Positions 54,193 to 62,249 of a DNA stretch of 64,000 nucleotides are shown in pieces. A program made the translations under genes and the position numbers. The stretch comes from Picochlorum sp. 'celeri'. Taxonomy: Eukaryota > Chlorophyta > Trebouxiophyceae. Each line of letters starts with the position of its first letter. Within the stretch, counting starts at the first letter, position 1. The DNA lies in NCBI GenBank assembly GCA_010909725.1, contig JAACMV010000016.1:845501-909500 (forward strand), read 5' to 3'. The notes beneath the pieces were generated by a model. The model did not search any database and was not told where the DNA came from. It saw only the letters and a program-made list of their open reading frames with translations.

Positions 54193-56157
54193 ATGAAAGG
54201 TGTCGTACCTGTTGTTGCGTTTTTGTCGGTGCAACTATTAAGCGCTGGATTTGGTGCGTATGTGTCGTGTGTCGATAATGTGCGTTACTATTGTCACTAT
54301 GATGGATATTTTACTCTGTATGCAGTGTCCGGCAAGGTTTGTCCTGGACCAGACCAAAATATTGCTGACGTGGTTCTTGGGTTCTCCAGGTTCGCAGAAT
54401 TCACTGAGACTGCGGGTCTTACCCAGACACTGAGCGATCTCGGTCCACTCAATGTCTTCGTGCCCACTAATAGCGCTTTCGAAACGCTGGCTACACGGCT
54501 TGATGTCGACGTCGACGATGTGCTGAGCGATGTTTCACTATCCCAGCAGATTGTGAACAATCACATACAAGCGATTGGAGCGAGCTGCAACGGCCCATTG
54601 AATGGTACTTTGTCTACTTTATTACCGGGATCTTCAATAACAGTGGATGGTAACACTGTGACGGACGGCAGTGGCGCCAGAGCAACTGTGGTCTTCAATG
54701 TATCAGCATCCAATGGACACGTGTATGTGATTGATAGGGTTTTGCTCCCTTCCTCGCCGGCGAGGCTTGATGTGCAAGAGTCTGGAGGGTCTTCATCTCC
54801 TCCTGGAGGGGCATCTGAAGCGAATGAGGGACTATTCTACGTGGGTGTAAATGGGAAGACTGTGTTGTGCCCTGATGCAGAGGTTGGAGCACAGGGCGAG
54901 GTGAATGGGGTGACTTACGTCAAGAGGGACGAAAGAGGGCTGAGGGACCTCGTACAAAAGGGATTCAATAATGCCACAGCATGGGAGCAGCTGGAGAAGA
55001 CGTGTACAAGTGGTATTACAGATATGAGCTACTTGTTCCAAGGGGCTGAGACATTCGATCACCCCATTGGGTCCTGGGATACAAGCAGCGTTGAGAACAT
55101 GACACACATGCTCTGCAATGCCACTTCTTTTAACCAGCCAATCAGTGATTGGGACACGAACAGTGTCATAGATATGTCTGCCATGTTCTCTAATGCCTCA
55201 TCCTTCAACCAGCCCATTGGTAGCTGGGATACGAGCAGTGTTACAGACATGGCATATATGTTTGAGCTTGCCACTGCATTCAACCAGCCCATCAGTGCCT
55301 GGGACACCAGCAGTGTCACGGACATGTATGTCATGTTCGCTTTTGCCTCATCCTTCAATCAGCCCATTGGTGCCTGGGACACAAGCAGTGTGACAGATAT
55401 GGCATTTATGTTCTACAATGCCTCCTCATTCAACCAGCCAATTGGTGACTGGGACACGAGCAGTGTTACAGATATGGAGTCCATGTTCAATCAAGCCTCC
55501 TCATTCAACCAGACCATTGGGTCCTGGGATACAAGCAGTGTTATAGGTATGGGATTTATGTTTGAGCTTGCCACTGCATTCAACCAGCCAATTGGTGATT
55601 GGGACACCGGCAGTGTCACAGATATGTATGCCATGTTCGCTTTTGCCTCATCCTTCAACCAGCCCATTGGTAGCTGGGATACGAGCAGTGTTATAGATAT
55701 GGGATTTATGTTTGAGCTTGCCACTGTATTCAACCAGCCAATTGGTGATTGGGACACAAGCAGTGTGACAGATATGTCTGCCATGTTTGCTGATGCCTCA
55801 TCCTTCAATCAGCCCATTGGTGCCTGGGACACAAGCAGTGTTATAGAAATGGCATATATGTTTGAGTTTGCTACTGCATTCAACCAGCCAATTGGCAACT
55901 GGGACACGAGTAGTGTCACAAATATGTATGCCATGTTCTCTGTTGCCTCATCCTTCAACCAGCCCATTGGTAGCTGGGATACGAGCAGTGTGACAGATAT
56001 GGCATATATGTTTGATCTGACCTCCTCATTCAACCAGGATCTGTCCACCTGGTGTGTCTCCAAGGTAGAATCTGCTGATGGGTTTGCCATTGATAGTGCA
56101 TTGCAAGAATCTAATTATCCACCTGCATTTGGAAGCTCAACGAATTGCATCGCCTGA
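54193..56157 (+). CDS. Secreted fasciclin (FAS1) plus BspA-like (DUF285) repeat surface protein
   Basis: 654 aa from the ATG at 54193, no intron. A signal peptide ([22 protein letters not shown]) is followed by a short Cys-rich stretch and one FAS1 domain (about 55-200: [57 protein letters not shown]). From residue 288 come 13 tandem 25-aa repeats of the type [25 protein letters not shown], typical of BspA-like surface proteins of bacteria and several protists and algae, closing with a degenerate unit (STWCVSKV). A cell-surface adhesion role is inferred. There is no obvious C-terminal anchor. The near-identical repeats suggest recent expansion; bacterial origin of the DUF285 part is possible. 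Confidence 0.88.
   Translation: MKGVVPVVAFLSVQLLSAGFGAYVSCVDNVRYYCHYDGYFTLYAVSGKVCPGPDQNIADVVLGFSRFAEFTETAGLTQTLSDLGPLNVFVPTNSAFETLATRLDVDVDDVLSDVSLSQQIVNNHIQAIGASCNGPLNGTLSTLLPGSSITVDGNTVTDGSGARATVVFNVSASNGHVYVIDRVLLPSSPARLDVQESGGSSSPPGGASEANEGLFYVGVNGKTVLCPDAEVGAQGEVNGVTYVKRDERGLRDLVQKGFNNATAWEQLEKTCTSGITDMSYLFQGAETFDHPIGSWDTSSVENMTHMLCNATSFNQPISDWDTNSVIDMSAMFSNASSFNQPIGSWDTSSVTDMAYMFELATAFNQPISAWDTSSVTDMYVMFAFASSFNQPIGAWDTSSVTDMAFMFYNASSFNQPIGDWDTSSVTDMESMFNQASSFNQTIGSWDTSSVIGMGFMFELATAFNQPIGDWDTGSVTDMYAMFAFASSFNQPIGSWDTSSVIDMGFMFELATVFNQPIGDWDTSSVTDMSAMFADASSFNQPIGAWDTSSVIEMAYMFEFATAFNQPIGNWDTSSVTNMYAMFSVASSFNQPIGSWDTSSVTDMAYMFDLTSSFNQDLSTWCVSKVESADGFAIDSALQESNYPPAFGSSTNCIA
55054..56028 (+). 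repeat. Thirteen tandem 75-bp repeats (BspA/DUF285 units)
   Basis: Units keep exact 75-bp register from TTC at 55054 to TTC at 56029. Each encodes F-N-Q-P-I-x-x-W-D-T-S-S-V-x-x-M-x-x-M-F plus five variable residues. Many units share blocks above 90% identical by eye, suggesting unequal exchange or gene conversion. Confidence 0.93.
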
Positions 56158-56428
56158 GACACTCCACTCATGTAGAAAGATGCAATCTTGGAAGAGACAG
56201 CAACAATCGATTGTTGAGATTAATCTCTGAAGAGACTGTGGACAAGAAGGAGACATGTCTTGTATGTAATTACGAATGTAATCTAGTACACTCTTTCCAA
56301 TAAACAATCATTGAATGCGCTCGGTCAATTCGGTTGCCACAACAACCCCGGCGTCTTTCTGAAAGATGATGACATAAAAAAATCCGAAATTAAAAAACAC
56401 TCGTCCACAAGATGAAATAAAAATGTGA

Positions 56429-57811
56429 ATGAATTGGCAATCCATTTTGCGTCGGAAAGAATGGACAGGCGGACAAGGCGGGGACGCACTTCGAGCGCAT
56501 CCCCTGACTTGGGTCCATATCGACGACAAAGCCAATGCCCGATGCCTTAGGATGTCCACAGAATTCTTATTAGTAGACTTACATGTACGATATAGGGATC
56601 TGATGGTCGTAGACCCGACTATCGCCGTTCCGATGGGAACAGTGATGTTCATCCGGCCAACATGCATTGTATTAAATCTAGACGTCGGTGGGCACATCCG
56701 AATGGTTATTTGTGAGAACCAGGTGTTTATACTTGGGGTTCCGGATGAAAAGGATACGTCGGTATCGGCGATACCGACTGTCGAGCATCCCTTTGTGCAG
56801 TACGTGTCCAAGTGCCTGCTTGACAATCGACACGTGATGCCATACGAGTTGGTTGCGTTGGAGGCTGCGTTGAACACGGCAGTGGGCATCTTGACAAAGG
56901 ATGTGGATATGTATGATGATATGTCGATGGAGAAGATTGAAGCGATGCTTCGAAATGTGAACAGGGACACCTTGGAAGGCATTCGGAATATCAAGCATGG
57001 TGTTAATGTGCTGCAGCTCCGTGTTTCTCGGTTGCAGACGGAGATACAGGAGATTATGGAGGATGATATGGATATGGCGGATTTGTATCTGAAGAAGAGA
57101 AGGAAGAAGATGAAGCTGAAGAAGCCAGCGTTTCCTTCAACAGAGAAGACGACAAAGAAGAACAAGAAGACTAAGGAGCAGAGCAGCCATGATGCAAAAT
57201 GGAAATCAAGGAAATCGCATGGTATACGCATGTATCGACCGTTTCGACCGCGTCGATATGGAGGTATGAAGCGGGGATTGAGAAGGGCGAATTCACGTCG
57301 TGGCCCAGATGATATGCTGATACAGCGGCGGTTGGCTCGCAAACTGCAGCGGAGACATCATGGGGATGATGATGATGATGTCTTTTCTGCAGCGGATGAC
57401 GCGATGCAGGATGTTGGACAACCACTGCCTATAGATCCACATGAAATAGAAGAAGCAGAAGATTTATTGGAAGCCATTTTTGTGGACAGTGATATTCTGA
57501 ACAGGAGGCTGTCAGCTATTGAAGATCGGGCAAAAGATGCAGAAGGTCTGCTGGAATTGGACCTTGATCAGCGACGAAATGAATTGGTCGGTCTCAATCT
57601 CGTCGTAGCAACTATTGCCATGGCATTTGGATTTGGTGCTCTTATTGCGGGCATCTTTGGTATGAATCTGGTCAACAGTGACCTTGTCGATGAGGCATGG
57701 GTGCTCCCAGTCGTCCTGGTCGTCACCCTGGTTCTCTGTGTGGCGCTCATTGTGGCAGTCGTCTGGTATGTTCGCAAGAGAAAGCTCATGTTCATCCCTA
57801 CAACCCTGTAA
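56429..57811 (+). CDS. CorA/MRS2-like Mg2+ transporter, copy 1
   Basis: 460 aa, no intron. A cytosolic N-terminal domain with long helices ends with two transmembrane segments (LVVATIAMAFGFGALIAGIFGMN and VLPVVLVVTLVLCVALIVAVVWYV). The family-defining G-M-N lies at the end of TM1 (IFGMNLV). The preceding helix reads LDLDQRRNELVGLNL, typical of MRS2/ALR-type proteins. A lysine/arginine-rich insert of about 120 residues (about 235-330) sits between the helical domain and the pore helix and is absent from the second copy. No organelle presequence is evident, so plasma or vacuolar membrane is possible. The next CorA gene starts 20 bp after its stop. Confidence 0.9.
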   Translation: MNWQSILRRKEWTGGQGGDALRAHPLTWVHIDDKANARCLRMSTEFLLVDLHVRYRDLMVVDPTIAVPMGTVMFIRPTCIVLNLDVGGHIRMVICENQVFILGVPDEKDTSVSAIPTVEHPFVQYVSKCLLDNRHVMPYELVALEAALNTAVGILTKDVDMYDDMSMEKIEAMLRNVNRDTLEGIRNIKHGVNVLQLRVSRLQTEIQEIMEDDMDMADLYLKKRRKKMKLKKPAFPSTEKTTKKNKKTKEQSSHDAKWKSRKSHGIRMYRPFRPRRYGGMKRGLRRANSRRGPDDMLIQRRLARKLQRRHHGDDDDDVFSAADDAMQDVGQPLPIDPHEIEEAEDLLEAIFVDSDILNRRLSAIEDRAKDAEGLLELDLDQRRNELVGLNLVVATIAMAFGFGALIAGIFGMNLVNSDLVDEAWVLPVVLVVTLVLCVALIVAVVWYVRKRKLMFIPTTL

Positions 57812-57831
57812 TTATTACTTTAACTAAGAAT

Positions 57832-58956
57832 ATGTTTATTAGATCATGGAAGAAGGAGGATGGCTCGACAACACCCTTGTTGCTGTCTGAACATTCGAGC
57901 CATCACCCAACAACAACACCAGCAGCAGCGGGAGACCACATTGTTTGTATTGCAGAAACCCTAGATGGTCAGGATATATCAAGTAAAATATTATACTCTG
58001 CATCATTAATTCAGTACGATGTGCACGAGATGATTGAGATTGGGGCGTGTACGCTGAGGACCTCTGCGTGTTTTGACCCTCGTTTCACACCACCATTTCC
58101 AACAGTGTTTTCCATCCGACAACGGTCGATTCTCTTTAGTATGCACTGCATCAGGATGATTATATGTCCCAAAAAGTGTTACATTATCAGCATACCGAAA
58201 ATAAATGAGCCTTTCACACCACAGCCTGCAGATGCAGTGTACCATCCGTTTGTTGCCCGGGTTATGGAGATGCTCAATCAGGGCGATCATACGGTTCCAT
58301 TTGAACTCAAGCTTCTTGATGCGGCAGTGTATGGCGTTGTACATGCGTATGAAGCAGAGATATTTGAATTAGAGCATGATGCGCATGCGCATGGTTCTAA
58401 ACTTGCCAAGATTAGTGATACCCATGAAATGACGCTCGTTGAGACAATGCATGAGATCAAAGTGCGCATGTCAAAGATCAATGCGTCGTTGGAGGAGATA
58501 CAGAAGGAGCTTGATACGATGTTTTCTGATGATATGTCTCAGTATAGAGCATTCTGGGGGAACAACAACACCAGTGATGATCCTGTCCAGTTGGCAGAGG
58601 ATATTTTGCAGGACATGTACCTCAATGTGACGTTTGGATTGAGACGATTGAGGATACTTTCAGAGTATATTGAATCTCGTGAGATGATGGCCAGAATATC
58701 GTTGGATGCGAGACGGAATCAGTTGGTCGGGTTGGAACTGCTTATTTCAAACATTAGTCTAGGGTTTGGATGGGCCAGCATGCTTGGGGGGATATTCGGG
58801 ATGAATCTTTGGAACATGTATTTTGCAGACTCAAAGCCGATATTCCTTGTGGTGATGTTTGTGCTTACAGTTGGTACAATTGCATTTCCCATTTACTTTC
58901 GAAACTTTATGCGCAAAAAAAGGCTGCAATTTCTACCAGAAACAATTGCCTCGTAA
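57832..58956 (+). CDS. CorA/MRS2-like Mg2+ transporter, copy 2
   Basis: 374 aa from the ATG at 57832. Paralogue of the upstream gene: the shared middle reads HPFVARVMEMLNQGDHTVPFELKLLDAAVYGVV versus HPFVQYVSKCLLDNRHVMPYELVALEAALNTAV. The pore helix reads LDARRNQLVGLELLISNISLGFGWASMLGGIFGMNLW with G-M-N, and TM2 is IFLVVMFVLTVGTIAFPIYF. It ends RLQFLPETIAS, comparable to KLMFIPTTL in copy 1. The basic insert of copy 1 is missing. Tandem duplicates in direct orientation, but clearly diverged, so the duplication is old. There is no space for a normal promoter; a dicistronic mRNA is possible. Heteromeric channels are possible. Confidence 0.9.
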   Translation: MFIRSWKKEDGSTTPLLLSEHSSHHPTTTPAAAGDHIVCIAETLDGQDISSKILYSASLIQYDVHEMIEIGACTLRTSACFDPRFTPPFPTVFSIRQRSILFSMHCIRMIICPKKCYIISIPKINEPFTPQPADAVYHPFVARVMEMLNQGDHTVPFELKLLDAAVYGVVHAYEAEIFELEHDAHAHGSKLAKISDTHEMTLVETMHEIKVRMSKINASLEEIQKELDTMFSDDMSQYRAFWGNNNTSDDPVQLAEDILQDMYLNVTFGLRRLRILSEYIESREMMARISLDARRNQLVGLELLISNISLGFGWASMLGGIFGMNLWNMYFADSKPIFLVVMFVLTVGTIAFPIYFRNFMRKKRLQFLPETIAS

Positions 58957-59080
58957 TGATGATCATGCTCTTGTGTCTTTTATTTAGTATTCTTTTTGTT
59001 ATTTTTTTGAGTCGCGATTCACGCAGCATGATTATATTACTCCTCTGTAATACGAATAGTGCTTGATTTTTTGCTCATCA

Positions 59081-60229
59081 TCATCGCGCACCCAGTCGAT
59101 CCAGCACAATGTTCATATCCACAGATTTGCCTTGAGCCGTCAGCTCTCGAAGAACATTTCTCACTTCCTCTCGGCTGAATCCCATGATGGCAATATCATC
59201 AATCACCTTTTCGATTGGCACAGATCCAGTAGAGCTAGATGGATGTTGATGCTGCTGGGCAGGAGGAGGAGGCCCTGCTGGTGGAGCTGGCTGATACGCA
59301 GTAGCATACCCTGGAGCATATGATCCACTTGGCTGAGCACCATATGATCCACTCGTCGTAGCACTTGGCTGTCCAGTATACAGTGTTGACTGAGAATGCA
59401 TTCCATCATGGGTCACAGGAGGAGGTGGTACACGCACGCCTTGACCATGAGGCTGTCCTCCAGGCGCACCATATGAAGAGGAAGAAACAGGAGGCGGGCC
59501 TGGAGGAGGGGGAGGGCCCCGACCAGCAGGTGGGTGAGGAGGAGGAGGTGGGGGACCGCCACTACTGCTACTACTACCAGGCGCCACATGGTGATGATGT
59601 ACTGGAGGAGGTGCTGCGCCATACACGGTCGAAGCTGATGAAGGCATCGCCACACCACTCTGTTGTTGACGATACCCACCATCCCCATACAACAACATAT
59701 TCTCGCCATCACCCTTCTTATTCTTATTCTTCTTCTTTTTCGATTCCATCGCCAGCTTTTGATTCAACAACGCCTGCAATTCTTCAATATCCAACCCACC
59801 CACCTCTGACTCCTCTGACTCCTCTGACTCTTCATCCTCATCGTTTCCTCCTCCTTCTTCTTCTTGCTCTTCCTTTCTCTCCCCCACAGCAGCACGCACA
59901 CTCACCAATTCCTCCTTCATCTCATCCAACCCCTTCTTCAACCACACATCTCGCTCCCTCCCATCCTCCTCCATCTCCTCCAACACCAGCTGCATCTGCT
60001 TCACCTTGCCATCCAACGCATCAATCTTCAACATCACCCTCTGAATCAACGGCACCAAACTCTCCTTCACAACTTCCCTCACCACTTTCGACACATCCAC
60101 CCCCTGAGGAGGCTCCTCCACCCTAACGTCACCTTCACCCTTGGTGTCCTCTTTTTTCAAACCCACCAAGTCCGAAAACATGGTCGCCTCACCACCACCA
60201 CCACCACCACCCTGTTCAGACGTCGCCAT
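59081..60229 (-). CDS. DUF1421 / FLOE-like proline-rich protein with UBA-like C-terminus
   Basis: 382 aa from the ATG at 60229, no intron. N-terminal coiled-coil region (VKESLVPLIQRVMLKIDALDGKVKQMQLVLEEM), acidic stretch, then a long proline/glycine/serine/glutamine-rich disordered segment (GGPPPPPPHPPAGRGPPPPPG, AYQPAPPAGPPPPAQQHQHP). The conserved C-terminal module reads PIEKVIDDIAIMGFSREEVRNVLRELTAQGKSVDMNIVLDRL. That last module is the DUF1421 signature of plant proteins, including Arabidopsis FLOE1, a seed hydration sensor that phase-separates. The order coiled coil, low-complexity, UBA-like DUF1421 is kept. Condensate formation is an inference from architecture. Confidence 0.85.
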   Translation of the reverse strand: MATSEQGGGGGGGEATMFSDLVGLKKEDTKGEGDVRVEEPPQGVDVSKVVREVVKESLVPLIQRVMLKIDALDGKVKQMQLVLEEMEEDGRERDVWLKKGLDEMKEELVSVRAAVGERKEEQEEEGGGNDEDEESEESEESEVGGLDIEELQALLNQKLAMESKKKKNKNKKGDGENMLLYGDGGYRQQQSGVAMPSSASTVYGAAPPPVHHHHVAPGSSSSSGGPPPPPPHPPAGRGPPPPPGPPPVSSSSYGAPGGQPHGQGVRVPPPPVTHDGMHSQSTLYTGQPSATTSGSYGAQPSGSYAPGYATAYQPAPPAGPPPPAQQHQHPSSSTGSVPIEKVIDDIAIMGFSREEVRNVLRELTAQGKSVDMNIVLDRLGAR

Positions 60230-60557
60230 ACCCAAGCCTTTTTGTGCTTTTTTTTAAAAATATATTCAGAACAACACCTGATTGATTGATTGATTGACAC
60301 GCTTGTCGATTCTTCGTCGTGACTGTTTGATCCACTGGATTTTCTCGAGAATATATACAACACCTTGCTGGTATTGGTAATGAATCCTCGTTTTTTCCTT
60401 ATGTAGTAGTAGTTCTGGGTAATAGTACGTATTAGTTCTGAACGCCTGTCGACTCTTACGACGCGGTATGTCGTAAAAAAGTAATCAAACATGGCCCATA
60501 ATCTCTCCCTCCATTCCTCTCACCACTATCTATACCCTTGCTCTTCCTCACAACTCC
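60230..60557. other. Intergenic region upstream of the SRP RNA gene
   Basis: 328 bp between the FLOE-like start and the 7SL gene. It includes a TGAT tetranucleotide tract (about 60280-60297) and AT-rich DNA. It must contain the FLOE-like promoter and Pol III upstream elements; a clear plant USE (RTCCCACATCG) was not found. Confidence 0.5.
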
Positions 60558-60855
60558 GCTGGACACGTGGCGAGTGCCTGTCACCTGTAGCTACATGCAG
60601 GAGCAAACAACGGGATTGCCATGTGGATTGATAGAGCCATTTGTTGGCCTGTTGACGAGACTGCCCCATGTGAGGTCGCGGTCGCCATTGTCTGTGACAC
60701 CGGAGGGTATCATGGGCGTGGCGTCTAAATGCCGGGACACCGGGTCAGGAGGGAAACCTAGCAGCCCACCTCGGAGCCGTGATCGGCACAGGGATACCAG
60801 GCTTGAGGGTCACGGTGGAGTTACTCGATCATGTCTGCACTGGCGAGACTATTTT
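60558..60855 (+). ncRNA. 7SL RNA, signal recognition particle RNA
   Basis: About 298 nt, the usual 7SL size, with both Alu and S domains. The 5' Alu part GTGGCGAGTGCCTGT (60568-60582) nearly equals the eukaryotic 7SL GTGGCGCGTGCCTGT and is followed by a hairpin CCTG...CAGG. Helix 6: TGACACC-GGAG-GGTATCA (60695-60712), with the GGAG tetraloop bound by SRP19. Helix 8, the SRP54 site: GGTCAGG (60743-60749), stem AGG-GAAA-CCT (60750-60759), then AGCAGCC (60760-60766), i.e. the universally conserved symmetric loop and GNRA tetraloop. The 3' part CTGCACTGGCGAGAC ends at a TTTT at 60852-60855, a Pol III terminator. The exact 5' end is estimated by alignment. Confidence 0.9.
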
Positions 60856-60932
60856 GTCTACCATTCTTTTTTCTTTGTTTTTATCCGCACTACTAGTACA
60901 TACAAGGATTTACTTATTAGTGGGTTTTAGAT

Positions 60933-62234
60933 ATGAATCATTCAATGCATCAGAGGGTTGCAATTGGGACTCGATCACGCACACCCAAGATCATCACCAC
61001 TGCACGTCACAGCAGACAGCGATGTGTTTCACATATTCCTCAAAAACATGTCGGTGTGTTTACAGGAGTGGGTGGATGTAAGGGTGATGGAGCCAGGCGG
61101 TCTACGTGTAGTCGTGCTGCTGGAGCTCTGGAAGCAACGCTTCCATTGTCAGAGGCATTGCCTTTTGTGCTGTCGCACATCTACCCACACTACCTGCTGC
61201 CGTTGTTGGGTGGGTTGACGCTCGGTGTGCTTGTGGTGGGGCAGCTGATTATTAGTGGCAAGGTTGTTGGGATTAGCGGGGCTGTTAGAGGGCTGGTGGA
61301 AGGACAGAGGACTCCATGGAGGGTGTTGTTTGTGGGAGGGTTGATTGTGGGTGGTATGATGCTGCGATTTTCTTTGTTTCCTGGGGCGTTTGGTCCGGAT
61401 CCTATATATACGACGGCGGCCGAGTCTGCTGAATTGGTTGCGAGTGGGATGTGGAGGCTTGGTGCGGCTGGGCTCTTGGTGGGTGTAGGGACATCGCTTG
61501 GGAATGGATGTACCAGTGGACATGGGATTTGTGGGAACGCGAGGTTATCTTTGAGGAGTTTTATTAGTACGTGTACGTTCATGTTGTTTGGGGCCATGGC
61601 GGCGGCAGCATTGAATACAACGAGGTTTGAAGGATTGCCTCTGGGATTTATTGTGCCTCCTGTTCCAGAGCAAGAGATGGTCACGTTGGCGACACGCGTG
61701 TTGGGAGCTGCGACGGCGTTTATTGTGACCATGGCATCTGTGACGCATCTGTGGGCTGATCAGGGGAAGGCAAAGGTTGTTGCGTTGGCTCAAGATGTGA
61801 CTGATTTTGGAGTTGGGTTGTTCTTTGCATTAGGATTGGGGATTTCTGGTATGACGCAACCTAGCAAAGTGGCTGGATTTTTGGGTATTTTGGCTGGTAC
61901 TTTTGATGCGTCGTTGATGTTTGTGATGGGTGGGGCGTTGTTGCTGGCATTGCCTGGATATCAGTATGTGCTGAGGTCTGGTCGAGTGAATCACCCCATG
62001 GCATGCTCTGCATTTTCTCTGCCAACCTCTAAAGAGATTAATTTGCAGTTGGTGGGTGGTTCTGCTATATTTGGATTAGGATGGGGATTGGCTGGGTTGT
62101 GTCCTGGTCCTGGATTGGTTGGCTTGGCCAGTTTTTCAGCATCAAACTTGACATTTGTGGGATCCATGTTGATGGGCATGGCGTTGGTCAAGGCAATTCA
62201 GAGAATGCAAGCGGCATCGTTTACAAATGTTTAA
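60933..62234 (+). CDS. YeeE/YedE (TsuA-like) sulfur-compound transporter
   Basis: 433 aa, no intron. A basic N-terminal extension of about 70 aa (targeting sequence or disordered) precedes a membrane domain with eight or more hydrophobic helices. The two half-repeats each have the family cysteine loop: GNGCTSGHGICG near residue 190 and GLCPGPGLVG near residue 390. Other family segments: LGLGISGMTQPSKVAGFLGI and FGLGWGLAGLCPG. In bacteria YeeE/TsuA imports thiosulfate, using conserved cysteines to pass the substrate. Eukaryotic members are patchy and most likely of bacterial origin. The gene starts 77 bp after the SRP RNA terminator and ends 16 bp from the NEMF stop. Confidence 0.88.
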   Translation: MNHSMHQRVAIGTRSRTPKIITTARHSRQRCVSHIPQKHVGVFTGVGGCKGDGARRSTCSRAAGALEATLPLSEALPFVLSHIYPHYLLPLLGGLTLGVLVVGQLIISGKVVGISGAVRGLVEGQRTPWRVLFVGGLIVGGMMLRFSLFPGAFGPDPIYTTAAESAELVASGMWRLGAAGLLVGVGTSLGNGCTSGHGICGNARLSLRSFISTCTFMLFGAMAAAALNTTRFEGLPLGFIVPPVPEQEMVTLATRVLGAATAFIVTMASVTHLWADQGKAKVVALAQDVTDFGVGLFFALGLGISGMTQPSKVAGFLGILAGTFDASLMFVMGGALLLALPGYQYVLRSGRVNHPMACSAFSLPTSKEINLQLVGGSAIFGLGWGLAGLCPGPGLVGLASFSASNLTFVGSMLMGMALVKAIQRMQAASFTNV

Positions 62235-62249
62235 ATATGTAATTGTTTT

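Noticed and set aside
59365..60126. 253-codon forward frame opposite the FLOE-like gene
   Set aside because: Antisense shadow of proline- and glycine-rich coding sequence; composition is the complement of GGN/CCN codons.
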